Source of the DNA: Rhizobium rhizogenes NBRC 13257
Lineage (GTDB): Bacteria; Pseudomonadota; Alphaproteobacteria; Rhizobiales; Rhizobiaceae
Assembly: GCF_000696095.1 (NCBI RefSeq)
Contig: NZ_BAYX01000013.1
Coordinates: 157,476-221,475 of the forward strand
Reading direction: 5' to 3'
DNA: 64,000 nt
In this document: piece by piece, positions 17,165-26,018 of the stretch
How the letters are laid out: each line of letters opens with the position of its first letter
Position numbering within the stretch: the first letter of the stretch is position 1
Made by a program: the position numbers and the translations under genes
Notes under the pieces: model-generated
What the model saw: the letters and a program-made list of their open reading frames with translations, nothing else
What the model was told of the DNA's origin: nothing
Databases searched by the model: none

Positions 17165-18235
17165 TTAGCGAACCCAGTTATTCCACCGCTCCAGCAACTC
17201 CGCGGCATGATCGTTGATCCATTTGGCGTCTGGAATGACGATACTGTCGCGCACGTCTTCGGTGCTCGGCATCTGGTCGCGAACTGCTTGCGGCATCACT
17301 TTAATTGCCGCGCTGCTAGGCGGCGTGCACAATAGTGCCTCGCACACCTTGGCCTGGATGTCCGGGGAATCCAACCAGAAGGCGATGAGCTTCAGAGCAT
17401 TGTCTCGATTGGGCGCTCCCCTGATAACCGTGAGGCGATCGCCCACCAGAAACGCCGCTTTGTTCGACCAGGCGATTGAACGTCCTTCTGCCTTGAGCGC
17501 GCTTGCCCTCGTTAGCCAGATCTGCCCGATGCTGTAATCGTTCTCACGGAACCCCTGGACGCTCTGATCTCCGGTTTTCCACCAGAGTGAGATGGACGGC
17601 CGCAATGCGTCAAGCTTCTTGAGGGCGCGATCGACGTCGAGCGGAAAGAGGTCGTCGCGCTTGACCCCATCTGCCAAAAGGGCGGCTGCCATGACGCGCC
17701 ACGGATCGTCGAAATTCGGAAACGAGCGTCCGCCCGGAAACTTTGAAGTATCCCACATATCCGCCCAGGTCACGGGCCGGTTGCCTTTGAAGGCTTGCGG
17801 ATCGTAGGCCATCAATGTGGCTGTCGAAAACAGCCGCACGCCGGCCGGGATGCAGGCATCGGGAACGAGATCCTGACGATCCTTGAACTGTGTGCAAAAA
17901 CTGTCAAGCGGTTCGGAAATCGCGAGATGATCCTTTGAGCTCACCTGGATTTCTCCGTCGGGGTAGAGATCCCAGCTGACGTTGCCGGTTTTCACCATCG
18001 CGGTCGCCTTGGCGCGCATCTCCGCGTTGGTTGCCGCAACGGAAACGACCTGGATACCGGTCTTAGCGGTGAACGGCTCGAACCACCATTTGCGTAGCGC
18101 CGCATCGTAGGCGCCGCCAGTCGTGGCGATCACGACCTGCTCGCTGGCAAGTGCTGGATTGGGCGTTTCTCCCAGAAGAATGGCTGCGCAAAACATAGCA
18201 ATGCCGCTCAGCCGGATGGCTGCTCTTATTGTCAT
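17165..18235 (-). CDS. ABC transporter substrate-binding protein (PotD-like)
   Basis: 356 residues with a Sec signal peptide (about 1-31, ending ALASE). The mature part starts EQVVIATTGGAYDAALRKWWFEPF, typical of the periplasmic binding proteins for polyamines and related amines (PotD/PotF, cluster D). WDLYPDG, FSTATLMAYDP and FPNFDDPWRVMAAALLADG fit the same fold. It should capture an amine or amino acid-like compound in the periplasm and hand it to the two permeases. ATG 18235 follows GAGGA at good spacing. It is the last gene of the four-gene importer operon and lies some 50 bases after the second permease. The ligand is unknown; genes across the shared promoter suggest a compound later transaminated. 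Confidence 0.87.
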   Translation of the reverse strand: MTIRAAIRLSGIAMFCAAILLGETPNPALASEQVVIATTGGAYDAALRKWWFEPFTAKTGIQVVSVAATNAEMRAKATAMVKTGNVSWDLYPDGEIQVSSKDHLAISEPLDSFCTQFKDRQDLVPDACIPAGVRLFSTATLMAYDPQAFKGNRPVTWADMWDTSKFPGGRSFPNFDDPWRVMAAALLADGVKRDDLFPLDVDRALKKLDALRPSISLWWKTGDQSVQGFRENDYSIGQIWLTRASALKAEGRSIAWSNKAAFLVGDRLTVIRGAPNRDNALKLIAFWLDSPDIQAKVCEALLCTPPSSAAIKVMPQAVRDQMPSTEDVRDSIVIPDAKWINDHAAELLERWNNWVR

Positions 18236-18285
18236 CAATGTTTTCCTCTTATGGATGTCCCCGCCTGCAGCGGGTGTTTCTGCCG

Positions 18286-19146
18286 CTAGTGCTGCTCCCG
18301 GCGGCTGTTCAGGAGATGTATGGAACCCATCAAAAGCAGCGAAACGGCAACAATGATGACCGAGACGGCGGCAATGACAGGTGTCAGGTTGAAATCGATG
18401 TCCTCGAACATTTTCCGGCTGATCGTCTTGCCGCCGGTGTCAGAGATGAAGAAAGCCACGGTCGCTTCGTCAAAGGAGGTCAGGAAAGCAAAGACCGCGG
18501 CCGTTGCGACGGCCGGCGCGAGATTGGGAAGTGTCACCGCAAAGAAGGCTCTGAGCCGCCCCGCTCCGCAGCTCAAGGCCGCCAGTTCCAGCAACGGGTC
18601 TATTCTCTCCAATGCCGCGGAAACGATGATGACGACAAAAGGCACCGCCAGCACCGAATGGGCAAGGACGAATCCGGTCAGGTTCCCCGTCAGTTGTAAA
18701 GGCGAGAAGACCAGATAGAGCGCGACGCCGAAGACGATTGCCGGCACGATCATCGGTCCGAGGCAGAGGGCTTGCAGCAGTGCCTTGCCTGGTAATTTGC
18801 CACGGACGAGAGCAACCGCCGCCATCGTCCCGATGGTCGTCGCTACGACAGTGGTTACTGCGGCGATCTGTAGGCTGAAGATGGTCGAGCGCAGCCAGTC
18901 GGGATCGGACAGATACGCCTCGAACCAGCGTAGGGTCAGTCCCTGCGGTGGGAACGTGATATAGGAGGCGTCGCTGAGTGCCAGTGGTATCACCAGCAGC
19001 GTCGGAAGGACGAGAAAGAACAGCACCGCCGCAATCATTAGATTGGAAGCATGTTGTGCCATCCGTGGCCAGACTGGACGATGCCGGCGGGCGTCGGACG
19101 ACGGTGTTGCCAATCGCTGCGTCACGGGTTGAGATTCAATGGACAC
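18286..19146 (-). CDS. ABC transporter permease (PotC-like)
   Basis: 286 residues with about six membrane segments and the EAA-type loop in the second half (ALERIDPLLELAALSCGAG). It belongs to the PotC half of polyamine-type importers and forms the inner-membrane channel with the preceding permease. The start is GTG 19146, with AAAGG eight bases upstream, overlapping the end of the first permease by 11 bases; this implies tight translational coupling. The basic N-terminal stretch (DARRHRPVW) should stay in the cytoplasm. Confidence 0.88.
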   Translation of the reverse strand: MSIESQPVTQRLATPSSDARRHRPVWPRMAQHASNLMIAAVLFFLVLPTLLVIPLALSDASYITFPPQGLTLRWFEAYLSDPDWLRSTIFSLQIAAVTTVVATTIGTMAAVALVRGKLPGKALLQALCLGPMIVPAIVFGVALYLVFSPLQLTGNLTGFVLAHSVLAVPFVVIIVSAALERIDPLLELAALSCGAGRLRAFFAVTLPNLAPAVATAAVFAFLTSFDEATVAFFISDTGGKTISRKMFEDIDFNLTPVIAAVSVIIVAVSLLLMGSIHLLNSRREQH

Positions 19147-20035
19147 TGTTCAAACCTTTGCTGAAAGAGAGTGCGCGGCGAAAGATCAGCACCAGCAGCA
19201 ACGTCGCGGTGAGCAAGATGACTGACAGGGCGGCGGCAAATGGCCAGTCCAGAAGGACGATTGTCTGCTGGCCGATCAGGGTCGCCATCATCAGCGTGCC
19301 GGGTCCGCCGACCAGGGCGGGGGTGATGTAAAAGCCGATGGCGAGAATGAAGCAGATCACACAGCCGGCGAAGACGCCTGATAGGCTGAGTGGAAAGGTC
19401 ACGCGCCAAAAGGCGACCGTCCGGCTGGCGCCGAGATTTCGTGCCGCCTGCTCGTACGCGCTCGGCACCGAGCGCAAGGCCGAATGGATCGGCAGGATCA
19501 TGAAGGGCATCAGCACATGCGTCATCGCGAGAATGACAGCGCCCTCAGTATAAAGCATCTTCAGAGGTGTCGAGATAACACCGAGCTGGATCAGACCGTC
19601 GTTGATGATGCCGTTGCGACCTAGCAGCACGATCCAGGCATAGGAGCGGACAAGCACCGAGGTCCAAAGCGGAATAAATAAGCATGCCGTTCCGAGCTTT
19701 GCCAACCTGCCCCGCATGTGCGCGATCGCATAGGCGGTCGGATATCCGATTGCAAAACAGGCAATGGTCACGATCGCCGCGATGCGGAAGGTTCTGAGCA
19801 GGACCTGGATATAAAGTGGACTCTCGAAGACACGCTGGTAAGGGGCGAGGGGAGTTGCTCCGGAAAGGCTGATGCCGATAAGCCTGACCACCGGATAGAC
19901 GAAGCCTCCCGCCAAGAGGAGGAGCAGCGGCAGAATCAGCAAGATGGCCAACAGTGGCGAATAATGGCGGCTCGACCCTGTGCGGATCCAGCGGAGGAAA
20001 GAGCCGGGCGATTGTCTCACGAGGGATGATGCCAT
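19136..20035 (-). CDS. ABC transporter permease (PotB-like)
   Basis: 299 residues, about six membrane spans and the conserved loop YEQAARNLGASRTVAFWRVTFPL (EAA motif), by which the permease contacts the ATPase. It resembles PotB/PotH. It begins at ATG 20035, three bases after the stop of the ATPase gene, and overlaps the next permease at its 3' end. The strict gene order ATPase, PotB, PotC, PotD matches classic polyamine-type operons. Confidence 0.88.
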   Translation of the reverse strand: MASSLVRQSPGSFLRWIRTGSSRHYSPLLAILLILPLLLLLAGGFVYPVVRLIGISLSGATPLAPYQRVFESPLYIQVLLRTFRIAAIVTIACFAIGYPTAYAIAHMRGRLAKLGTACLFIPLWTSVLVRSYAWIVLLGRNGIINDGLIQLGVISTPLKMLYTEGAVILAMTHVLMPFMILPIHSALRSVPSAYEQAARNLGASRTVAFWRVTFPLSLSGVFAGCVICFILAIGFYITPALVGGPGTLMMATLIGQQTIVLLDWPFAAALSVILLTATLLLVLIFRRALSFSKGLNSVH

Positions 20036-20038
20036 GGA

Positions 20039-21145
20039 TTAGGCCCCCACTTTTGCAAACAGCCGCAAGGCGTTCGCCTCTGGGATGACGTCAACCAGGT
20101 CGCCTTGACGAAGGCCTGCCGCCACATGCCCGACGGGCATCTGGATCTGGAGCAGGCGGTCATCGCCATTTTGGGTTCGCACGAAGAAGAGGAAAAACGA
20201 ACCGGCGAATACGGTTGCGTCTATGGTGCCGGTCAGAATGGCGCCGCGGTCGCGACCGTGAGGCGCTAGCGACAACCGTTCGGGGCGCACCGCGATGCTG
20301 ACAGCTTGGCGAGAGGAAAAGGGGCTTGCCCCGTCTTCGGCCGCCGCCGTAGCAACGACGTTGCCGCCTTTTGGCCGCACCATGTAGTTCCCGCTATCTT
20401 GACCGAGATATTCGCCGTCGAGAAAGTTCATGCGACCAATGAAGTCTCCGACAAAGGCTGAGACGGGCGAGCGGTAAAGCTCGAGCGGCGATCCAACCTG
20501 GGCCAGACGGCCTTTTGCCACCACTGCTACGCGGTCGGACATGGTGAGCGCTTCCTCCTGGTCATGCGTCACATAGATGACGGTCGCCCCGAGTCGTTGC
20601 TGCAAGCTCTTGATTTCCAGTTGCAGCGCCTCGCGCAGTTTCTTGTCGAGGGCCCCAAGTGGTTCGTCCATCAAGAGAACGGGCGGCTCGAAGACGATTG
20701 CCCGAGCGACGGCCACGCGTTGCTGCTGGCCTCCGGAGAGTTGATGGGGATATCGATCGCCATAGCCGTTAAGATGTACCTGCGCCAGCACCGCCTCCAC
20801 CTTGCTGCTGATGAGATCTTTGTCCATTCGGCGCATGCGCAACGGAAAAGCGATGTTGGCCGCCACCGTCAGATGCGGGAAAAGGGCATAGCGCTGGAAC
20901 ACCATACCGATGTTGCGCCTGTTTGGTGCCATATAGGTAACGTCGCGACGGCCGATCATGATCTGACCGTTGCTCGGGCTCTCGAAACCAGCGATCATCG
21001 TTAGTAGCGTCGTCTTGCCAGAGCCCGAAGGCCCGAGGATCGACAGGAACTCACCTGCCCGGATGGCCAGTGAAATGCCATCTACAGCAAGCGATGTGTC
21101 ATATCGCTTTTCAACCCCTTGCAGCGTAAGTGCTTCACCAATCAA
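20039..21145 (-). CDS. ABC transporter ATPase (PotA-like)
   Basis: A 368-residue ATPase that powers the importer. It shows Walker A GPSGSGKTT, the Q-loop, the signature LSGGQQQRVAVARA, Walker B LLMDEPLGALD and a C-terminal TOBE-like region (residues about 250-368) as in PotA and UgpC. The frame is open much further upstream, but TTG 21145 is preferred: it has GGAGAGG four bases upstream and begins just before the conserved TLQGVEKRYD. The longer reading would run through the promoter region that also holds the GntR operator. It is the first gene of the operon, divergent from the GntR regulator. Confidence 0.9.
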   Translation of the reverse strand: MIGEALTLQGVEKRYDTSLAVDGISLAIRAGEFLSILGPSGSGKTTLLTMIAGFESPSNGQIMIGRRDVTYMAPNRRNIGMVFQRYALFPHLTVAANIAFPLRMRRMDKDLISSKVEAVLAQVHLNGYGDRYPHQLSGGQQQRVAVARAIVFEPPVLLMDEPLGALDKKLREALQLEIKSLQQRLGATVIYVTHDQEEALTMSDRVAVVAKGRLAQVGSPLELYRSPVSAFVGDFIGRMNFLDGEYLGQDSGNYMVRPKGGNVVATAAAEDGASPFSSRQAVSIAVRPERLSLAPHGRDRGAILTGTIDATVFAGSFFLFFVRTQNGDDRLLQIQMPVGHVAAGLRQGDLVDVIPEANALRLFAKVGA

Positions 21146-21324
21146 AGTTCCTCTCCTTCTTGTTGTCGTTTTGAAACGTGTCCGTTTGCGTCGGCGTCGC
21201 AAGCCGTTCACCGACCTCCTGGCTTCTGGTCCGGTTCCCGAGTTGAACTTTGGGAAGACGGGGATTTGCGAAAGTGTTATGAATTTTAATGTCACATAAT
21301 GTTTGCAAGCACGTCGCTTTTCAT

Positions 21325-21340
21325 TTTTGTTGCAACAAAA
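21325..21340. promoter_or_regulatory. Perfect 16-bp palindrome, presumed GntR operator
   Basis: TTTTGTTGCAACAAAA is identical to its own reverse complement. It lies in the divergent region between the importer operon (start 21145, minus) and the GntR gene (start about 21376, plus), some 35 bases before the latter, where autoregulation would be expected. Related copies are at 14159, 14287 and 22114. Confidence 0.75.
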
Positions 21341-21375
21341 TTGACGCTTGTCAAAGGGAATTGGAGAAATTTTCA

Positions 21376-22080
21376 TTGGAAATGGCACCGGAAGACGAAG
21401 GAAACCATCAGCATCAGCCCAATCGATTGGGCGAAATGGCCTATCACAATATGAAGGAGCGACTGATCCGAGGCGCTTTTTCGCCTGGCGACAAGCTCAC
21501 AATCCGCGCAGTTTCGGAAATGCTGGATGTCAGCTCGACACCCGCTCGCGATGCCATTAACCGCCTGGTGATCGATGGGGCGCTCATCTACTCTGGCCCG
21601 AAAACCGTCATCGTTCCTCATTTAAGATTGTCGGATCTCGAGGAGATTACGCAGATGCGCCTAGCGCTGGAGGGGCTCGCGGCGGCGCTATCCGTCAAGG
21701 GCGCAAGCGAGGCGGCGATCGAAGAACTTGAGCTATTTCAGGCGAAAATCGACGCTGCATTGGATGAAAAGCGTTATTTTGACGCCCTCTGGCATAATAA
21801 GGAGTTCCATTTTGCGATCTACCGTCTGAGCGGTATGCCCTATCTTTTGCAGATGATCGAGACTCTGTGGCTACGGGTTGGTGCGTCATTTAACGGACTC
21901 TATCCAGAGTTTTCCGAGACACGCTACGGTGCTCGCAATCATCGTTCCGCGATAGAGGCGCTTGTTGAAAAGGATGCCGCCGCTGCCCGCGCCGCCATCG
22001 AGAACGACATTCGTGATGGATTTCGCCAGATGAAAAAAATCAGCGCAGACCGCGATCAAAGGAATCTCTCCCGCCGCTGA
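21376..22080 (+). CDS. GntR-family transcriptional regulator (FCD type)
   Basis: About 234 residues. The N-terminal winged helix (ERLIRGAFSPGDKLTIRAVSEMLDVSSTPARDAINRLV region) is followed by an all-helical FCD effector domain (LEEITQMRLALEGLAAAL, the HNKEFHFAIYRLS stretch with metal- or ligand-binding His, and a later NHRSAIEALVEKD). FCD regulators bind small organic acids, amino acids or sugars. TTG 21376 (GGAG nine bases upstream) or ATG 21382 is the likely start; the ATG at 21289 would run through the operator palindrome. It probably controls itself, the importer and the enzyme operon downstream, and perhaps the response regulator-like gene at 13.4 kb. Confidence 0.87.
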   Translation: MEMAPEDEGNHQHQPNRLGEMAYHNMKERLIRGAFSPGDKLTIRAVSEMLDVSSTPARDAINRLVIDGALIYSGPKTVIVPHLRLSDLEEITQMRLALEGLAAALSVKGASEAAIEELELFQAKIDAALDEKRYFDALWHNKEFHFAIYRLSGMPYLLQMIETLWLRVGASFNGLYPEFSETRYGARNHRSAIEALVEKDAAAARAAIENDIRDGFRQMKKISADRDQRNLSRR

Positions 22081-22113
22081 ATAATTATGTTGCACTTTCC
22101 TGCTCTCCATGTT

Positions 22114-22131
22114 TTTTTGATGCAACAAAAA
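22114..22131. promoter_or_regulatory. GntR-type operator before the enzyme operon
   Basis: TTTTTGATGCAACAAAAA differs by one base from a perfect palindrome. It is the exact reverse complement of the 18-mer at 14286-14303. It sits between the end of the GntR gene and the aminotransferase start at 22178, so it probably controls the enzyme operon. Confidence 0.65.
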
Positions 22132-22177
22132 TGTGAACGGGATGCGAACATGCATCTCTGAACGGAGAGGGCAAGGC

Positions 22178-23539
22178 ATGCTTCATCAGGATTTTCCATC
22201 ATTTCGGCGTGCTTCGCTCAGATCACGCTCGCAATATTTCTTCGAGCGCGGGCAGATCGTGTTTCCCGATGGAACCACGCGCGTCACCGTCGAGCGCGAT
22301 CCTCTGCCGACCTACATTTCCCGCGGTGAGGGCGCCTATCTGATCGACGTCGACGGCAATCGGCTCCTCGACCTCAACAACAATTTCACCACGCTGATCC
22401 ATGGTCACGGTTACCTGCCCGTCGCCGACGCAATTGCGGATCTCCTGCAGAAAGGAACCTGCTTTTCCAATCCAACGGAACACGAGCTTGGATTGGCGGA
22501 ACTGCTCGTGCAGCGCATTCCCGCGATCGAGCACATTCGCTTCGTCAATAGCGGCACCGAGGCCGTCATGTTCGCCATCAAGGCAGCGCGCGCCTTTACC
22601 GGGCGGTCGCGCATTGCCCGCGTCGAAGGAGCCTATCACGGTGCCTATGATTGGGCCGAGGTAAGCCAAGGCGCGTCGCCAACGTCATGGGGACCAGCGG
22701 ACACCCCGGCATCCACGACCTCTTATGCCGGCGCGCCGGAAAGTGTTGCCGAAGAGGTCGATGTGATCCGTTTCAATGATGTTGAAGGCCTGGAGCGGCG
22801 GTTGGCCGTGTCGGGCAGTGACCTTGCCTGCATCCTGATCGATCCAATGCCGAGCAGGGCAGGTTTGATCGCCCCTGAGCCAGCCTTCATCGAAGCCGTC
22901 TCCGATCTTGCCCGACAACATGGCGTTCTCGTCGTAGCCGATGAAGTGCTGAATCTGCGGCAAGGATATCGCGGTGCATCGGCGCGTTTCGGGCTCGTGC
23001 CGGATCTTATTGCTGCCGGAAAGATCATCGGCGGCGGCTTTCCGGTCGGCGCGGTTGGTGGTCGCAAGGAGGTGATGGGGGTGTTCGCAAGCTCGGGCGC
23101 GAGGCCGGCACTGCCGCAAGGCGGCACTTTTTCGGCCAATCCGGTGTCAATGGTCGCAGGAAGAGTGGCTATGGAGGCACTGACGTCGGCAAGCTTCGAG
23201 CGTCTTGATGAAATGGGTGCGCGTGTGCGCGACGGCCTTTCTGCCGCGATCGCGCATCATGACGCACCATTTATCGTCACCGGTTCGGCTTCGCTTTTTC
23301 GCATCCACCCCAAGCGGCAGGTGCCCCGTGACTATCGGCAGGCCTTCCCGACACCGGAACAGAGCAGTTGGATGACCAATCTGACAAGCCATTTCCGTCA
23401 ACTCGATATCCTCTTGCCCTTTGGGGCCGCCGCCTGCCTCTCCACGGCAATGACGAATACCGATCTTGATTTGATCGTCGAAGTCTTCGGCGATTTCCTC
23501 GAAACCTACGAAGCCGATTTTGCTGGAGCAACCGCATGA
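22178..23539 (+). CDS. Class III aminotransferase (glutamate-1-semialdehyde aminomutase-like)
   Basis: A 453-residue PLP enzyme. Signatures are VNSGTEAVMFAIKAARA (phosphate cup), GAYHGAYD, VVADEVLNLRQGYRG (cofactor Asp) and GKIIGGGFPVGAVGG with the Schiff-base Lys. It is closest in pattern to HemL-type aminomutases and related transaminases, but its place in a catabolic-looking operon argues against a heme role. It likely removes or moves an amino group on the imported compound. ATG 22178 has GGAGAGGG six bases upstream; the earlier GTG 22133 borders the operator. The stop overlaps the next start (ATGA). Confidence 0.85.
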   Translation: MLHQDFPSFRRASLRSRSQYFFERGQIVFPDGTTRVTVERDPLPTYISRGEGAYLIDVDGNRLLDLNNNFTTLIHGHGYLPVADAIADLLQKGTCFSNPTEHELGLAELLVQRIPAIEHIRFVNSGTEAVMFAIKAARAFTGRSRIARVEGAYHGAYDWAEVSQGASPTSWGPADTPASTTSYAGAPESVAEEVDVIRFNDVEGLERRLAVSGSDLACILIDPMPSRAGLIAPEPAFIEAVSDLARQHGVLVVADEVLNLRQGYRGASARFGLVPDLIAAGKIIGGGFPVGAVGGRKEVMGVFASSGARPALPQGGTFSANPVSMVAGRVAMEALTSASFERLDEMGARVRDGLSAAIAHHDAPFIVTGSASLFRIHPKRQVPRDYRQAFPTPEQSSWMTNLTSHFRQLDILLPFGAAACLSTAMTNTDLDLIVEVFGDFLETYEADFAGATA

Positions 23540-25248
23540 CCACGAAGTCCTTGGAAACTGTCGCCGAATGCCTGGCCCGTTCGCTGGTGCGCCATGACGT
23601 CACCCATATATTCGCCCAAAGCCTACCATCAGCGCTCATCCTCGCTGCTGAAGCGGCAGGCATTCGCCAGGTCGCTTACCGGCAGGAGAATATGGGCGGC
23701 GCTATGGCCGATGGCTATGCTCGACGATCCGGAAAGATCGGCGTGGTGGCTGCCCAGAATGGTCCGGCTGCCACGCTGCTGGTGCCTCCGATGGCCGAAG
23801 CGCTAAAGGCGAGCGTTCCGATTATAGCACTTGTGCAGGAAGTCGAGCGCGATCAGATGGATCGGAACGCGTTTCAGGAGCTCGACCATATCGCGCTCTT
23901 CCAATCCTGCACGAAATGGGTGCGCAGGGTCATGGTCCCGGAACGAATCGAGGACTATATTGATGCCGCCTTCACTGCTGCTGCCTCCGGTCGGCCCGGA
24001 CCAGTTGCGTTACTGTTGCCTGCCGATCTGCTGCGCTTAGAGCTTGGTGTTAAAACGCCATCACGATCTCTGAATCTCGGCCATTGGCCGCTTGATCGGT
24101 CGTGTCCTGATCGTGCGACATTGCAAAGGGCAGCGGAGTTGATTGCGAATGCCCACAATCCCGTGGTAGTCGCGGGTGGCGGTGTCCTCGGCAGCGATGC
24201 CTGCCATGAACTGGCCATGTTGCAGGATCTGGCTGTACTCCCAATTTTGACCACCAACATGGGCAAGGGCGCGGTTAATGAACATCATCCGCTTTCGGCC
24301 GGCGTCTTAGGATCACTCGTGGGTCCGCGGTCACTCGGACGCCATACGGCTGCTCTGGTCGGTGACGCAGACCTTGTCATTCTGGTTGGAACGCGAACCA
24401 ATCAGAACGGCACGGATAGTTGGCGGCAAATTCCTGCTGGTGCCCAGGTGATCCACATCGATGTCGACCCTCAGGAAATCGGCCGCAATTATCAGGCGCT
24501 GCGCCTGGTCGGGGATGCGCGTGAGACACTCAGAGAGCTTGTTCATGCACTGAACGCGCTAGATCTATCCCAACGTCGGGACCAACGGACTGCTGTTATC
24601 GACCGCATAGCCGAGTGCTGGCGGCAGTTCGATGAGGATCGGCATCAGCTCGTGCATGCCACTGCGTCGCCGATCCGCCCGGAACGCATCATGGCGGAAC
24701 TGCAGGCGTCATTGACGCCGCAAACGACCGTTGTTGCGGATGCAAGCTATTCATCGATGTGGGTCGTCGGCCAATTGCGATCACTTGCTTCAGGAATGCG
24801 GTTCCTGACGCCGCGCGGTCTTGCGGGGCTGGGATGGGGCCTGCCTCTGGCTCTTGGCGCAAAGGCAGCCAGACCCGAGCATCCGGTGGTCGCCATGGTT
24901 GGCGACGGCGGGTTCGCCCATAGCTGGGCGGAGATGGAAACCATGGTTCGCTCCGATCTTCCCATCACCATCATCCTTCTCAATAACGGTATCCTCGGTT
25001 TCCAGCGGGATGCCGAGACTGTGAAGTTCGGGCGCTTCACATCCGCGTGCCATTTTGCGCCTGTCGACCATATGCAGATTGCTCAAGCCTGCGGATGCCC
25101 GGCAGTGCGTGTCGAGGATCCAGCTGAGCTCAAGGCTCATCTACAGGGTGGACTGGCAGGCAAGGGGCCGCTGTTTATCGAGGTCATGACAGATCCTGAG
25201 GCTCACCCGGCTTTGTCCTTGTTTGCCGGCCTGGATGAGGCGGCATGA
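23536..25248 (+). CDS. Thiamine diphosphate-dependent enzyme (acetolactate synthase-like)
   Basis: 570 residues with the three-domain layout of the acetolactate synthase / benzoylformate decarboxylase family. The N-terminal PYR domain has the catalytic Glu in YRQENMGGAMADGYAR. The central domain includes VVAGGGVLGSDA and LVGTRTNQN. The C-terminal PP domain has the cofactor motif GDGGFAHSWAEMETM ending in LLNN. It could join or split carbon-carbon bonds at a 2-oxo acid or hydroxyketone. No small regulatory subunit (ilvH) is next to it, so branched-chain amino acid synthesis is unlikely. It is coupled at both ends by ATGA overlaps to the aminotransferase and the SDR, so the three act in sequence. 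The exact reaction is not readable. Confidence 0.85.
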   Translation: MTTKSLETVAECLARSLVRHDVTHIFAQSLPSALILAAEAAGIRQVAYRQENMGGAMADGYARRSGKIGVVAAQNGPAATLLVPPMAEALKASVPIIALVQEVERDQMDRNAFQELDHIALFQSCTKWVRRVMVPERIEDYIDAAFTAAASGRPGPVALLLPADLLRLELGVKTPSRSLNLGHWPLDRSCPDRATLQRAAELIANAHNPVVVAGGGVLGSDACHELAMLQDLAVLPILTTNMGKGAVNEHHPLSAGVLGSLVGPRSLGRHTAALVGDADLVILVGTRTNQNGTDSWRQIPAGAQVIHIDVDPQEIGRNYQALRLVGDARETLRELVHALNALDLSQRRDQRTAVIDRIAECWRQFDEDRHQLVHATASPIRPERIMAELQASLTPQTTVVADASYSSMWVVGQLRSLASGMRFLTPRGLAGLGWGLPLALGAKAARPEHPVVAMVGDGGFAHSWAEMETMVRSDLPITIILLNNGILGFQRDAETVKFGRFTSACHFAPVDHMQIAQACGCPAVRVEDPAELKAHLQGGLAGKGPLFIEVMTDPEAHPALSLFAGLDEAA

Positions 25249-26018
25249 TGCCAGAGCCGTCTCGCATCGCCGTCGTGACAGGAGGGACGAGCGGTATCGG
25301 ATTGGCGACAGCGCGAAAGCTATTGGCGGCAGGGCATTGCGTCGCCATCTTCAGTCACAGTGCTAAAACTGTGACTGACGCAACCGCCGTGCTTTCCGCG
25401 GAGTTCGGATCTGGACGGGTCTTGGGTCGAGTTGTCGATCTGTCGGATTCTGTGGCTGTTGCCAAATTCTTCGAAGAGCTCTCATCCACCTGGGGAGACG
25501 CCCAAATTCTCGTCTGCAACGCCGGGATATCGCCCAAAGGCCTAGCCGGTCCTCGGCGGTTCGAGGATATCGGGCTGGAGGAATGGAACGAAGTGCTGGC
25601 CGTGAATCTGACCGGCACCATGCTATGTTGTCAGGCAGTCGTCAGTGGAATGCGACAGGCGGGATTCGGACGCATCATTTTGATCGGATCGCTCGCTGGG
25701 CGCACACGGCCCCGCATCGCCGGTGGCGCTTACGCCGCCAGCAAGGCAGCATTGGCCGGTCTTATGCGCGCGCTTGTCGGATCGTGCGGTCCTTTCGGCA
25801 TAACCGTTAATCTCGTGGCGCCTGGCAGGATCTTGACGCCCTTGACTGGCGATCCCGATACGCCAGCCAATCGGGAAGCTGTCGGACGCATTCCTTCTGC
25901 CAGATTGGGAACGCCGGAGGACATCGCCGCCTCCGTTGCCTTCCTGGCGTCGGAGGACGCGGGATTCGTTAATGGTGCAATCCTCGATATCAACGGGGGC
26001 GAATATGCGCCAGCCTAG
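25245..26018 (+). CDS. Short-chain dehydrogenase/reductase (FabG-like)
   Basis: 257 residues of classical SDR type: cofactor loop TGGTSGIG near residue 12, NAGISP, catalytic Ser in LIGSLAGR, and YAASK as the active-site Tyr/Lys pair. The tail GFVNGAILDINGGEYAPA is the usual substrate-loop end. It should oxidise or reduce an alcohol/ketone, using the product or supplying the substrate of the ThDP enzyme. Its ATG overlaps the upstream stop codon (ATGATG). It is the third enzyme of the operon; the following regulator gene begins within its last codons. Confidence 0.88.
   Translation: MMPEPSRIAVVTGGTSGIGLATARKLLAAGHCVAIFSHSAKTVTDATAVLSAEFGSGRVLGRVVDLSDSVAVAKFFEELSSTWGDAQILVCNAGISPKGLAGPRRFEDIGLEEWNEVLAVNLTGTMLCCQAVVSGMRQAGFGRIILIGSLAGRTRPRIAGGAYAASKAALAGLMRALVGSCGPFGITVNLVAPGRILTPLTGDPDTPANREAVGRIPSARLGTPEDIAASVAFLASEDAGFVNGAILDINGGEYAPA

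Noticed and set aside
21146..21388. N-terminal extension of the importer ATPase by 81 codons
   Set aside because: The extension runs through the divergent promoter and the palindromic operator; the TTG at 21145 has a strong ribosome-binding site.
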